64,000 nt of DNA, from NCBI GenBank assembly GCA_026874595.1, contig CM049308.1:37721027-37785026 (forward strand), read 5' to 3'. Below, one piece after another: positions 20,168 through 33,685 of the stretch (positions are counted from its first letter, which is position 1; every line of letters begins with the position of its first letter). Both the position numbers and the translations under genes were made by a program. This DNA comes from Sipunculus nudus (Eukaryota; Annelida; Sipuncula; Golfingiida; Sipunculidae). The notes beneath the pieces were generated by a model that was not told the origin of the DNA, ran no database searches, and saw only the letters and a list, made by a program, of their open reading frames with translations.

Positions 20168-23100
20168 AAGACACACTTTAGTTAGGATCTGTCTGGAATC
20201 CCTCGTTTGAATTTACAGATATATTATTTGGCAGATTCTGATACTCTTTGAAACTCTTGAAACATGCTCCATCACTCCCCATGGTCACGTGAAAGAAATG
20301 TTGGCTACCTTATGTTTTGGAAGGGCATGGATGTGTCGGACCTTTGTTAAAACTGAACAACCCAGTTATGGCATAAATATAATACTCTATCCGTGAGACT
20401 AATTAGGCATTTATATTGGGATCGTCAGCCTACCTTGAGTCGTGATACAAGGCGTACGGAGTAATGTACTGCATTGGTCTACCATCTTGCTGCATCTTGA
20501 ACAGCCGATAAGCTTAATATTAGTTTACGAATGATGAATTAACACGAAATAATACATGTGCAATCACAACCGAAACTCAAAAATCCGTCTCTTTGGCAAC
20601 GATTCATTTCCTGTATCGCGTACAAGTTTGCCCTCGTGCAATACCTCATGCGAGCCATGCTTGTATTAATGCGAGCAGAAACTCAACACACATTTACCAA
20701 TGTGCTCATTTAAAACTGAATTTTTGTCTCGCACCTGGTAGGTGTTGATAGAAAGTGTACTAAAAAGGTTAACGAGTGATCTTGTTTATGTCAGTTGACA
20801 TCGTACTAGTGGGTCATTAAGTTGTCAAAAATGACATTAATATGACGTTATAACGTTGTAAAATTAACAAAAATATGTGAATCCTCATAAAGCTTTAGTG
20901 TGGTCCACGTTGAGGGATGTTAATGCACTTTGACTTTATTAGTCTGGTCGAAGACTCTCCAATGGCAGAGGGCCGTTATGGCGCTAGCAGTAAACTGGCT
21001 TTCTCCTCAAAGAAGATGAGAGGATGAATAACCCATTAAACTACGTTGAACGAAACAAAATTCTGATATTATACATTGATATGAATGCTTGGCGACAGGG
21101 CATCAAAAGAGCATCTCACATTGGCTTTACTTGCTGGACCGGAAATGTTCAGCTCTGTTCGATATAATACGCTGAGACACCGTTCCCCGATCTGTGTGCA
21201 CAATCCGTCTTTTTATCAGGTACTTGGAGTCGTCTTTTAGCTAGCACATAGCAGTTGCGTCAACTAACAGTTACAATCCTACGTTACGTGGCTATTTCCC
21301 CAAATATGCTTTAAGTGTCCCGACTTGTAACCATGTATTTTATATATAACATATTTTTATTGAAAATTTTTATTTTATATTCTATCTGTAAATTCATGAT
21401 TAATACAAGTAATATTCAGGACGAAATAATTTCAATTTTGTGTGCTTTTTAGGCATAGAGTCCATATTTTCCCTCAAATGATTAACAATTATTTGCTAGT
21501 CAATTGATAGATTCTTAAAAATAAATGATAGTAAAAACATGGGATGGAATGGGCTACAATCTGTGATGTTTACTCTCCTGTAGTTTATCATGCACTATGC
21601 CTTTATGAGCAATGCATCAATGATACAGGTTACATGAAAGCACACATGTTCATTTTCCTAATTTGAAACTTGATGTAAGTTATATACCAAGCCAAAGACC
21701 AAGGATATGAAATTAAAACACTTTTATGAAACACCTATGCGTCAGTGCGAGAACTATAGCATATGTTATAAAGGGACAAAAAAAATATAAATAAAATGCA
21801 CATACAAATATTCAACGCGAAAGTAGTCAGGGACCACATGTATACCTCCGCTAGGATTAAAGTTTGGTGTTTGGTACACAGAATAGGCGTGTTGAGTTCA
21901 TAAATCCCATGATATGATCGCAGTTGACCTCTGCGCTCTAGATGAAGGCGGACTCTGATACAAGTGAATGGCCTTAATCGGGATGAACAGATTGCCCTCA
22001 CAATGGTAAAGAATAATTGAATCAAAACACATTATGATGATCAAGATTACCCATGAAACGTAAAATAACCAACAAACCACGATAAATATATAATAGATGA
22101 CAGCTAAAAGAGGTGTGATAATATAACCACTTAAAACTTTAAGAATAAAAAAATATTCGCAATGGAAAATAACTGAAAAAAAGTAAGTTTTGTTCTTAAT
22201 AAGATCCTTTAATGCAATGAAACAAGAATAGAACGTGAAAATGCCATGTCTCCTGAAGTAGTTCACCGGGTACGAGGACAGGTTGCGTTTCTCATCTCAA
22301 AACCAGGCCAGAAAGACACTTGGCACTCTGCTATAGGAAGTTCAGGATGTAATGTTACCAGGGAGTCGGGTAATTACTGTCTCATACTATGACAGACCGC
22401 CGCCTTGTGGGGCCGCGGGAGGGCGGAGGGCCTCGGTGCAACAGCTCGACTAATTTGACAACAGCCATACTTGCTATGTAAGGCAGACCGCACGGGACCG
22501 GTATATATGTAATTGGCATGCAGTTGGTGTATAATGATACGGGGAAAATATAATTATATGTTAATATGTAATGGAATTATATATTCCCGGCGTGAGAGTT
22601 TTGCAAATAGAGATGGTTAGTGAATCATCCTGCCCGCACCCTTCATGTGGAAATATGTATGCGACGAAGGATTGCCTTTTTTGAAATCAAGATCCATCTA
22701 CGAAATGAGCAGGTTACCAGTCTATTGTAAAGTGTGAGGTCATCAGCGCTAAGCGGCAGTCCTAATGGCCAAAACATTTACCCGATAAAATTTATAAGGA
22801 CAAGGAGGAAACATTTCAATGTATATATCAAGTTAACACGGTATCGTTCAGAGATACAGAGTAGAGTGTATCGGAAAAAACCCAGGTGACCCATGGGTAA
22901 TGACGCTCAGCTGACTTCTCAGCTCAGTATCTAATGTTAAATTTTTAAGAGTGCTAAAGACACACAAAACACGGGTAACTCGCAAAATATAGGTCACAGT
23001 GACGTAATTTTTTATGTACATGGAAACTGAACAAGAACCTTCTTGTCTCAGGTATAAAGTAAAAGGTTTTTAGGTCAGGCGTTACATTTTGTGCCATGTA

Positions 23101-23960
23101 AACGACTGGCCAGCCATAATTTCATAAAAGTTTAAAAAAAGCAATGAAGAAATGCGTAAAAATAACGAAGCAGTAGAAAGTCTTCAACTGCTGAAATATA
23201 TGGATCGCAATAAGCATGCCGAATTTCCATGAAATTATTACTCAGATATTTTTATTTGAAGTATGAATTTTAAATATCAACAGCCGAAAATGATAAAATT
23301 TTGCAATTGAGTCTGCTTCTTCAGACCTGGTTGAGCCGATTTTTTTTTCATTTTTTCTTCGTTTCAATGTTATATGCGCAGATGATGCTCATTGTGTTAG
23401 TTTAAGAGCAAAATTTATGTTTTGCAGCCCAGACTACTAACACGATTTTAATTTTCTAAGTGCTAAAATACACAAAAACGCACGGAATCGCATAATATAG
23501 GTTACAGTCACCAGATTTTTGGTTTGCAATGAGATTAACCAAGAACCTACATTGATTTCAAGTTAGAAGTTTCTAGATTATACTTTACGATGTGTGTCTT
23601 GTGACCGCTATAGGGTGACCATAGGTCATCTAAGCTAAAAACCCAGTCCGCTTATCGCAGAAAGTACCGCTAGAGTACCGCTAGTTCCCGCTAGACATCG
23701 GGAATGCTCGAAATGGCCAAACACCAATCTTTATACAGAATACAATTACGTCTTTCTCAATTAAAAAAAAAAAGAATACTTCATTTTCCAAATTCTCTGT
23801 ATTTTAATTTAAACAGACTATCCAAAGTCGGTCATGCAAAAAATTGAAATTTTAACATTATAATAAAAAGTTTCTTTACATGAGGTTTGTTTTGGATAAG
23901 AGCGGATTGGCGCTCCCCCAAATATACAAGTCCAATGAAAATTATTGCAAAGTTTTTTTG
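20168..23960. repeat. Segmental duplication, unit C
   Basis: Aligns with unit D (24158-27830) at an offset of about 4.01-4.04 kb. Shared landmarks include GGATCTGTCT near the start, GATACTCTTTGAAACTC, GGGATGGAATGGGCTACAAT (21541 and 25579), and GGATAAGAGCGGATTGGCGC near the end. C has a ~120-bp stretch around 22260-22375 and a GC-rich 23-bp stretch near 22420 that D lacks. No gene recognised in either unit. Confidence 0.85.
22882..23638 (-). mobile_element. Helitron-like element in unit C
   Basis: On the minus strand it begins TTTTAGCTTAGATGACC and ends ACCCATGGGTCACCTGG, the same end design as 5913-7182 (hairpin, then a CTRR-type end). A subterminal TCAGCTGAGCGTCAT precedes the hairpin. Length is about 757 bp without coding capacity. 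The same element sits at the matching place in D, so insertion predates the C/D duplication. Confidence 0.6.
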
Positions 23961-24157
23961 GGTTCTAAGTAAGCACTGACCAATAAATGACGAAACAATG
24001 CACCACGATGCAGTAATATACATACATTCTTTCAAAATTTTCCACACCATGGTAGGAGTAACCCCCTCCAACTGCCTCCCACATCGGGGGCTTTGCCTCG
24101 CATTCGCTTACTGCCCCCCCCCCCCGCCCCCCCAGCCATTTGGGTCAGGCTATAGCC
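23961..24157. other. Spacer between duplicated units, with a C-run
   Basis: No gene. Contains a C-tract broken once by G (about 24114-24131). This is the only sequence separating unit C from unit D. Confidence 0.6.
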
Positions 24158-26132
24158 CTACACTTTAGTTAACTGCCGATGTTTGTTCCGGTTAGGATCT
24201 GTCTTGAATTCAATTGGTTCAATTTACATATATATTATCTGGGAGATTCTGATACTCTTTGAAACTCTTGAAACATGCTCTATCACACGCCGATGTACCT
24301 ATACGGGTCATTGAGTGTCACGTGGAAAGAAATGTTGGCTACCTTATGTTTTGGCAAAGGCATAGATGTGTCAGGTCTGTGATAAAACTGAACCATCCAG
24401 ATGCGGCATGTAGCACTCCAGGCGTGAGTACAAGACTAATTAGGCATTTATACTGAGCCCTCAGCCTACCTTGAGTTGTGATACAAGACGTACGGAGGAA
24501 TGTACTTAAATGGACCACCATTTTGTTCCATAGATATAGTGCTGAACAGCTGATAAGCTTAACATTATGATAAGTTAGCACGAAAGAATACATGTTAACT
24601 CACAACCGAAACTGAAAATCCGTCTATATGGTAACGAGTCATTTCCTGTATCGCGTTAAAGTTTGCTCTCATGCAATAACCCGTGCAAGCCATGCTTGTA
24701 TTCATGCGGGCAGAAACTCATCAAACATTTACTAATGTGCTCACTTAAAACTGGAATTTTCTCGCTCCTTGAAGGTTTTGATAAAAAGTGTACTAAAAAG
24801 CTAACGAATGATCTTGTTTATGTTAGTTGACAGCGTACAGGTAGGGCATGAGGTTGTCAAAAACGACGTTAATATGACATTATAACGTTGTAAAAATCAG
24901 GAAAATATATGAATCCTCCTAGAGCCTTAATGTGGTCCACGTTGAAGGATGTTAAGGCACTCTGACGTTAGTACTCTGATCGAAGACTCTCAAAGACAGA
25001 GGGCCGTTATGGAGCTAGCAGTAAACTGGTTTTCTCCTCACAGAAGATGAGAGGATGAATAACCCATCAATCTACGTTGAACGAAACAAAATTCTGATAT
25101 TATACATTGATATGAATGCTTGGCGACAGTGCATCAAAAGAGCATCTCACATTTGCTTTACTTGCTGGACTGGAAATGTTCAGCTCTGTTTGACATAACA
25201 CGCTTAGGCACCGACCCCCGATCAGCGTGCTTAACCCGTCTTTTTATCGGATACTCCGAGTCGTCTCTTAGCTAGCACATAGCAGTTGCGTCAACTATCA
25301 GTTAATATCCCTCGTTACTCTATGACGTGGGTATTTCCGAGAATATGCTTAAAGTGTCACGTTTTGTGATCATGTATTTTATATATTACATAGTTTTATT
25401 GAAAATTAAGTTATATTCGATCTGTAAATTTCTAAATTAATACAAGTAATATTTAGGACGGAATAATTTAAATTTTTGTGAGCTTTTTAGTCATAGAGTC
25501 CATATTTTCCCTCACGTGAATAACAGTTATTTGCTAGTCAATTGATAGATTCTTAAAAATAAATGATAGTAAAAACATGGGATGGAATGGGCTACAATCT
25601 GTGATGTTTACTCTCCTGTAGTTTATCATGCACTATGCCTTTATGAGCAATGCATCAATGATACAGGTTACATGAAAGCAAATATGTACATTTTCCTTAA
25701 TTGTTTGTATCAGTTGTAATAATCAGCAGATCTTTTTGAAACTTGATGTAAGTTATATACCAAGCCAAAGACCAAGGAAATGAAATTAAACACTTTTATG
25801 AAACACCTATGCGTCAGCGCGAGACCTATAGCATATGTTATAAAGGGACAAAAAATATAAATAAAATGCACATACAAATATTCAACGCGAAAGTAGTCAG
25901 GGACCACATGTATACCTCCGCTAGGATTAAAGTTTGGTGTTTGGTACACAGAATAGGCGTGTTGAGTTCATAAATCCCATAATATGATCGCAGTTGACCT
26001 CTGCGCTCTAGAACAAAGGCGGAGTCTGATACAAGTGAATGGCCTTAATCGGGATGAACAGTTTGCCCTCACAATGGTAAAGAATAATTGAAACAAAACA
26101 CATTATGATGATCAAGATTACCCATGAAACGT

Positions 26133-26190
26133 AAAATAACCAACCAAGCAACCAACCAATCGACCAACCAAGCAACCAACCAACCAGGAT
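26133..26190. repeat. (AACC)n-like microsatellite, D only
   Basis: CAACCAACCAAGCAACCAACC-type units with CGACC and AAGC variants. At the same point C has only AACCAACAAACCAC, so expansion followed the duplication. Confidence 0.85.
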
Positions 26191-26818
26191 AATACATGAT
26201 ACCTCATGACAAGGGGTTGATCATATAACCACTGTATATTAATGATTAAAAATATATTCGCAATTAAAAAAATGAGAAAAGAAAGTACATTTTTGATCTC
26301 AGTGAGATCCTATACTGCAATGAAACAAGAATAGAATATAACATTTCACTGTCTCATACTTTGACAGACCGCTGCCTCGTTGGGCCGCAACAGCTCGACC
26401 ATTTTGACACCAGCCTTTCTTGCTATGTGAGGCAGACCGCACGGGGCTGGTGTATATGTAAGTGGCACGCGGTGGGTGTATAATGATACGGGGAAAATAT
26501 AATTATATGTTAATATGTGAGTGATAGTTTCGCAAAAAGAGATGGATAGTGAATCATACTGCCCGCACCTTTCGTATGGAAATATGTATGCAACGAAGGA
26601 TTACCTTATTAGAAACACCGATCCATCTACGGACTGAGCAGGTTACCAGTCTATTGTAAAGTGTGAGGTCATCAGCGCTAAGCGGCAGTCATAATGGCCA
26701 AAACATTTACCCGATAAAATTTATAAGAACAAGGAGGAAACATTTTCCATTATTCAAAGTATATATCAAGTTAACACGGTATCGTTCAAAGATACAGAGT
26801 AGAGTGTATCGGAAAAAA

Positions 26819-27520
26819 CCCAGGTGACCCATGGGTTATGACGCTCAGCTGACTTCTCAGCTCAGTAAGTAATGTTAAATTTTTTAGAGTGCTTAAATCA
26901 CACAAAACACGCGTAACTCGAAAAATATAGGTCACAGTGACGTAATTTTTTATGTACAAGGAGACTTAGCAAGGACCTATTTGTCTTGGATAAGGTTTTA
27001 AGGTCAGGCGTTACAATATGTGCCATGTTAACAACTGGCCAGCCGTTATTAAAAAATGCAATAAAGAAATGCGTTAAAATAAAAAAAAAACTTTGGACAG
27101 TCTTCCACTGCTGAAATATATGGATCTCAATAAGATTGCCGAATTTCCATGACATTATTACTCAGATATTTTATTTGAAGTATGAATTTCATATATCAAC
27201 AGCCGAAAATGATAAAATTTTGCTTCTTCAGACCTGGTTGAGCCGATTTTCTTAATTTTTTTCCTTGGTTACAATGTTATATATGCAGGTGATGCTCCAT
27301 GTCTTAGTTTAAGGTTTAAGAGCAAAATTTATGTTTTGCAGCCCAGACCACTAACACGAGTTTGATTTTCTAAGTGCTAAAATACACAAAAACGCACGTT
27401 ATCGCATAATAATAGATTTACCAAAAACTACATTGATTTCAAGTTAGAATTTTCTAGATTATACGGTTACGATTTGTGTTTTGTGATCGCTACAGGGTGA
27501 CCAAAGGTCATCTGAGATAA
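26819..27520 (-). mobile_element. Helitron-like element in unit D
   Basis: Paralogue of 22882-23638 with the same ACCCATGGGTCACCTGG end and flanking GGAAAAAAC. The other end reads TTTTATCTCAGATGACC. Non-coding. Confidence 0.6.
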
Positions 27521-27830
27521 AAATCCTGTTCGCTTATCGCAGTAAGTACCGCCAGTGTCCACTAGTTCCCGCCAGACATCGGGGATGCTCGAAACAGTCA
27601 AAGAGCAACCTATTTACAGAATACAGTTCCGTCTGACAAATTTAAAAGAAAAGAATACCCTATTTTCCAAATTCTCTGTATTTTCATTTAAACAGAATAT
27701 CCAAATACTGTCCTGCCAAAAAATTAAGATATTAACTTTGTAAAAAAACAGTTTCTTTTCTGCAGGTTTGTTTTGAATAAGAGCGGATTTGGCGCTCCTC
27801 CAAATGAACAAGTCCAATGAGAAAATTCTA

Positions 27831-28855
27831 AACACGGAGATAATGAAAACAGCCACGTGATCAAACTTTTTTTTTCACGGAGCTGCTTGTCCTATTCTGG
27901 GTTTTCCTCGGAAGCTCCATCAGCGGCTGAACATATCAACCCCCTACATGTTTGTCGCCTGTTGATTTGAGATGGGTTATTTTGGCATGATTACTTAATA
28001 AATAAATATTTCCTTTGAGGATTCAGAATGTAAAAAAAATATACTCAAATTCTTATTTGTTTCAAACTATCTGCAAAATGGCGGACAGATGAAGCATGGA
28101 AACAGATTGAACCGCTATGTGCACCCTCGAGACCAAATAAACGTTGGCAATCGTATTTGACGACGGTCTGTTATATCTGCCTTTCCGAAATTTGCAGTGA
28201 CTGTTTTTCTAATGCTCTGCATCCGTAACCCAATAGGAAATATATTTTATTTGCTTTAAATACAATACTTTCTAAAGTTATCCCATACAAAAATGCCTGT
28301 CTCTCTGTTTTCTTAGTCTTCGCATGCTTTAGCCGTTGATGTGCTTGAAAGGTTTGATTGGCAATCCAAGGGAATCTCAATGCAGAAATCGAGCTTTCTT
28401 TATCCAGAGGAATCCGTTAATTGTGTCTTTAAGCACATCATTGGCTGTGCCGAAAAAAAAGTAGCTTAGCTTGCGAAAACTATGGCTTCACGGAATAAAC
28501 AACAGGAACCCTTTTTACAATGGTCTATTGGCCGCCGAAAACAGACCACTCCACACAGGCTTAACTTGGACTGATTTCTGTCTGTAGAGTTCATTTATGA
28601 AACTCTTATTTAAGCGGGATTAACAGCTTCAGCGACTCCTTTTATCCACGACATTAATATTATAAAATTTGCTTCCGCTGAGATTTTGTTTCCACCCATG
28701 TCTATTGGTTTGTCTGCGGGTAATCAATAAACTTCCACATCATTTTTTATCGATATGAAATATGAAAAAGAGGTTAATTTTTATTTTTTTTAAGTGGACT
28801 TGGCTTTTTTAATGCCGACCTTTATAGTAAGTAACCTAAGAATGTAAGTATACAG
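27831..28855. other. No gene seen
   Basis: AT-rich sequence with no recognisable gene or repeat end. Confidence 0.5.
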
Positions 28856-29177
28856 CTCCCCATTTCGGATTTGGACTAGGTGACAGTGCGGTAGCACCAG
28901 TTTCCTGTTATTTTATTATATATTGTTGTCTCATCCGGGCCCGATGTCTACTGCACCTGCCGGTCCTTCGTGTGTAATCATTCCCATTGCTGGGCCATAG
29001 CACCTCCCAAAGACCCGTTTGTGAGTGACGCAAGGCTATGGGGTTCGGCGTTTGCTTTAAGCCTGTAGAGCTCTCAATATTGGTAGGGAAATCTCACCGC
29101 TCCTCGGCTGAGATTCGAACCCACGATATTCACATTTTGAAATATGTGCTTTGCCCCTAAACGACATTAGCCGGTAT
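28856..29177 (-). mobile_element. tRNA-derived SINE, copy 1
   Basis: On the minus strand the head carries GGGTTCGAATCTCAGCCGAG, a polymerase III B box, about 60 nt inside an ACCGGC start. The body shares CCAGCAATGGGAATGA and ACAAACGGGTC with the other copies. Diverged. Confidence 0.75.
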
Positions 29178-30119
29178 GGGAAAAGGAGGTTAACACTTTC
29201 ATTTGATGCATATATCAAGTGGGATTGTTTAATCTTCCAGGAGTTTCCCGAAACCTCACTCAGCGTGGACCAGAATTAAAAAGTAGTTTATTTTCTAATA
29301 CAAAAGACACGTAAAAACAGATGATTACAAATGTCATCCCCATATGTCAACAACTTCAAAGTACAATATTTGTCTTTCGCAAGAGCTAGCTCAGAAAATG
29401 TAATAAATTCTAGGAGAACTTCTTCCAAGGAAACACAAGAATTCGGTTTTGTCCACTGTATTATACACGCGATGTTCAAGCACGGTAACAGAGTTTATTC
29501 AAGATGCCATTGCTTCATTCGTTATTTAATAAAAAAACCATCAGGCGATGGCAATGATGGCAGTGGAGGAGTCTGCAAATAATTGACATCCAGACTTCCT
29601 CGGTACGCGGCACCTGTTACATGACATGTTTTTTTTTCGTTGAAGCGGGTCCCGATGCTTCTCCGTAGTAAAAGCATGTGTCTGCTCGCTTCACTCCAGG
29701 TATTACTTTTGTTAAACAGTAAAGAGCTTTCTTTTTTTTATTGTCCAGAACTAATACATGCATTTTGATAACCGTGTAAAATTTTAGAATAAAGTAAGGG
29801 ACTTTATATGAGACTCAGGTGCAAGAGTTAATAGATCATATATATTGGAGCGGACAAAAATTGTACAGCGTGTGACGGAAGGGTATATATATTCTTGTAA
29901 CTTTGTTATTGAACGAAATATAATGGTATATAATTGCGTTTAATGGTAGCATATTCTCCTGCTGTTTATCTTACTAGTAACTGTCTTAATGAATTAAAAC
30001 TGAGGGCTATGGTTAACCATTTCCTAGCAACTTCCTCTGTGGCCACGCCGTTTTTGGTCTGGAACTGAACGATGACCCAAAGGGGGCATTTTACTGTAAT
30101 ATTTACAAAGATATTGATA
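29178..30119. other. No gene seen
   Basis: No convincing coding frame. Short overlapping frames on both strands around 29290-29580 have no recognisable domain. Confidence 0.5.
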
Positions 30120-30560
30120 TAGAAACTCAGCCTAGGATCTGTGTCCCGCAAACGTCTATCACTGACAAACAAGAACGACTTGGGGAAACCCCATGCAGAT
30201 GTTATTATTACCCAACAATGGGAGTGATTACATACACTGCACCCGAAGTGGTTGTTACTGGGCCTTTGGGAAAACCAAATTATCAATGATCGGAAGCGTG
30301 TACTAATGTACTGTTATACGCAGTCCAAAATAATCAGAATGAAAATGCAGATTTTAATATAGCTATAGATAAGCTTAGGAAGCATTTAAACTGAGGCGGT
30401 TACCTGAACCACACTAAACAATTATATATCAATGAATGAAAGCAGGTACTTCCGAAGTGTTTCCGTAGTCCAAAATAATCAGATTTGAAATTTGAAGATT
30501 TTAATACATGTTAGGATAAGTATAGGAAACATTTAAATGGAGGCGGTTACCTGAATCCAA
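30120..30560 (+). mobile_element. Degenerate SINE body with duplicated tail
   Basis: TTATTACCCAACAATGGGAG (30200 region) and GCATTTAAACTGAGGCGGTTA (30387) match the SINE body and tail in plus orientation; the tRNA-like head is missing. A second tail copy, with CAGTCCAAAATAATCAG to GGAGGCGGTTACC, occupies about 30460-30560, making a ~135-bp direct repeat. Confidence 0.45.
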
Positions 30561-31406
30561 AAACATTTTAAAACATTGAAATAGACACTAACTCCTATTT
30601 GTCCCTGTCTATCGCTGTGCGAGGTTCTTGATGGAGAGAAATAATTCTGTTAGAATAACCTTCCTTCTACGAAAAAAAACCATAAGGCCGATAATTTAGG
30701 CTCTGTGCATGCACTTCTGGTTGGGCTGTAATCCGTTTTTTTTTCTGGCAACGGAACCATGGCTTTGATAAAATAGCCTTAATGTCATGTAAAAGGTTAA
30801 TGGAATGGAAACATAGTGCGAGCAAAATTCGACCTCTTATTTAATAAGAATAGAGAGCAGCTTGATGCACCTGTGCACCGAAGGCAGAAGTACACTCAAA
30901 CATTAATCAAGGTCAAGGCTACAGTTAATAAATGGAGTAGAAAAGGTTCACTTTGCCGGGCTCGAGGCCTTGACATTGAATCATACGGCTAGCGAAAAGA
31001 GACATACGGGCCACTATAGTACCTATATAAGGTGTTAAACAGAAAGAGGACAGTAAACTGCCTTACTCTTGTGGTAAAAGCTTTCTGATTATAACATTCT
31101 CCGGGACCTTGGGATGCTACAGCAAGAGCTGTTGTGAAGCTCATAAACGAGAAAAAGGCGTTTATTTACAACTGTTTCGTATAATGGTGTAAATGTGAGT
31201 TTTATTTTAGAGCGGAGTCGCCTCTGTTTCTGTGGTTTGTGATTTTTAAAGGTTACCGAAATATTTGTCTTAAGGTATAAGCAAATTGAATCTGTGATGG
31301 GTTTTATGACGCGATAGGAAAGCGAGACAGGGTATTTGCATTATATTATGAATCTTCGTCTGTAGTTCCTTTACCAAAACTTCGATTACTAACATCGATT
31401 TTAATA
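30561..31406. other. No gene seen
   Basis: No recognisable coding or repeat structure. Confidence 0.5.
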
Positions 31407-32003
31407 GGCCATGCGCGCAAGAGGGAATAAAATCTGGACCGCGCTAGATTGCAGTATTTATCTGCGTGTGAACGCAATGCAGATTCTAGGCCGGGCTAAG
31501 TGCAATGCGGCCTATCTTGACAAGGTAGGGCGCTCTACATGGTCACTTGGCCCGACACAATGTGAACGCAAGTTAAAATGTAGCCCGCTCCACATTTATC
31601 TGGACCGGCCTAGCGTGCGCCACATTTTTCTGGTGTAAATGGGGTATTCTAGCGCACGCCAGATAGCGTTTAGCGCGGTCTACATTTGTGCTTCATACGA
31701 GTGTAAACAGAAGTGTAGCTCGTTCTATCTAGCGCGCTCGAGCAGGACTCGGCTGTCATGTGACTCGGATTTGGCCATGCGCTAGAGGGAATAAAATCTA
31801 GACCGCGCTAGATTGCAGTATTTATCTGCGTGTAAACGCAATGCAGATTCTAGGCCGAGCTAAGTGCAATGCGGCCAAACTTGACAGGGTAGCGCTCTCT
31901 ACATGGTCAATTGGTCCGACACGGTGTGAACGTAGCCCGCTAAACATTTTTCTGGAACGGTCTAGCTCGCGCCGCAGTTTTCTAGTGTAAATTTGGTTAT
32001 TGG
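31407..32003 (+). repeat. 366-bp tandem duplication, GC-rich, CTAGCGCG-rich
   Basis: Unit 1 starts at GGCCATGCGCGCAAGAGG (31407) and unit 2 at GGCCATGCGCTAGAGG (31773, truncated). The first ~105 bp of the two are almost identical. Each unit holds several TCTAG/GCGC(T/G)CTA motifs and TCTGGACCG phrases. The block stands out from its AT-rich surroundings. The 75-codon plus frame at 31411 follows the repeat and is probably not a gene. Possibly a non-autonomous DNA element. Confidence 0.75.
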
Positions 32004-33219
32004 TCCTGATCTTCTTTTACCTTAAAAAAAAAATAAAAAGTCGTAGCTGTTGTCCTTATTCAAGATAATCTTCCAAGAAAAAAAGATCCAATTTATTAAT
32101 GGGGAAATTCGTAAAAAAGTATCTTATGAAATTTTAAAATACAACAGTTCAACCAGACATTTTACAAGTCATGAAAGAAATTCATTTATCAGCTGCTAAT
32201 TGACTACTGCCAAGTTATATAACAAGCTAAATTAAAGATAGAAAATCATACATAGGGGAATCGAAGGTGGTAAAGAGTGCACTTTGGATTGAATAAGATT
32301 TTCGATAACTACCTGTGACGTTGACTGAAAATATATTAAATGGACTATAGATATATGTTTTTAAGAAAATTAGCGCAAAAAACCAGTGACGTGTTGTGAA
32401 GCGAATCTCCTTATTGAGAACATACCTTAATTCTATGAGCTATTGACAAGGGTTCTTTCGTCAATCATTCATATATTCACGGTAAGATTCGGGAATATAT
32501 AATGCATAATTGACGATGGGTGACTCCGTCAGATACAACAACACAGCCGGGACAGCTAATGAGATAATAACGAGCCGCTTCTAATTTCCCAGATGTGTTT
32601 AACAGATATTAGGACTGAATCAGCTTGATGTAAAAAACCCAGGGAGAATCCTTTTTCCATTTAAAGTAATGTCTGTGACAAGGACGGCAGCGGTTATGGA
32701 TTATATTTAGTAAAGTTCCAGCTGAGCTCAATGCTAATGGCGTAACAAAGCGCCGTACTCAAGGATTGACATGAAGTCTTCATTGCCGGCGCTGCACTTA
32801 AACCATTGGAACTATAAGAGATAGGTTTTATATTTAAAAGGTAGGACACTGAAAAAAAATCCAATAATCAGTATATTGGAAAATGGATACAAAATAAGCA
32901 AACTGGCATTATAAACCTTTCTCAGCTTTAACGGGAATATTAAATTGAACAATTATACATATCATAATACAGGTACTTAGCACACACTAAAAGCCATTGC
33001 TTTATATTGGTATCTCTGTAATACAGTTTGACCAGTTAAATACCTGGAATATTTTGATTAAAGTTAATAAGACATTCAAAATATTAATTAATTATAATGC
33101 AACATAAAGTATGGAGCACAAGCATGGAATTTCCCATCAGACATCCCATAAGGACAATACGACAACGAAGCCAGTGATGTCTTTCCAAAGGAACCGAAAA
33201 TGTACACCCCGAAAAACTG

Positions 33220-33227
<8 letters not shown>
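32004..33227. other. No gene seen
   Basis: AT-rich sequence without recognisable features. Confidence 0.5.

Positions 33228-33293
<66 letters not shown>
33228..33293. repeat. (TA)n microsatellite
   Basis: About 66 bp of pure TA. The overlapping plus-strand ORF is a Tyr-Ile run, not a gene. Confidence 0.97.
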
Positions 33294-33298
<5 letters not shown>

Positions 33299-33397
33299 GA
33301 TCTCGCTGGTAAAGCCTGCCTTTCTAGAAAAGCGGTTGTAATCCGGACAAGTGCGCCACTGACATGGGTTCATAAAATGTTTCAAAAATGTTTACGA

Positions 33398-33402
<5 letters not shown>

Positions 33403-33440
<38 letters not shown>

Positions 33441-33480
33441 AGAATAAATATATATATATATATATAAATATATATACATA
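33403..33480. repeat. (TA)n microsatellite, interrupted
   Basis: Two TA blocks split by ATTAGAATAA. Confidence 0.95.
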
Positions 33481-33685
33481 TCGGTATACAGTATTAAAAA
33501 ATTGTTTTATTTTTTCGAGTTTTTTTTTGACAAATTAGGAGAGGGCTAAGAGAAGAGGAATTTTGTACTGTCAGAGCAAAACGCTGAACAATCTACTTTT
33601 AAATTTGGAAAATTTATAATAAGAAAACACACCTACTTATGCAAGCCAGCTTCAGAGCTGTATAACGAGATAATTTTGACATTCT

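Larger units (their letters stand above)
24158..27830. repeat. Segmental duplication, unit D
   Basis: Direct repeat of unit C. Divergence is uneven: 25540-25700 and 25830-26130 are almost identical to C, while outer parts differ at roughly one base in ten with many indels. D carries an expanded AACC microsatellite absent from C. Confidence 0.85.

Noticed and set aside
22741-22775. CTGATGA on the minus strand near 22745 (and 26665) as a hammerhead core
   Set aside because: No stem II followed by GAAA. Only one of three required core elements is present.
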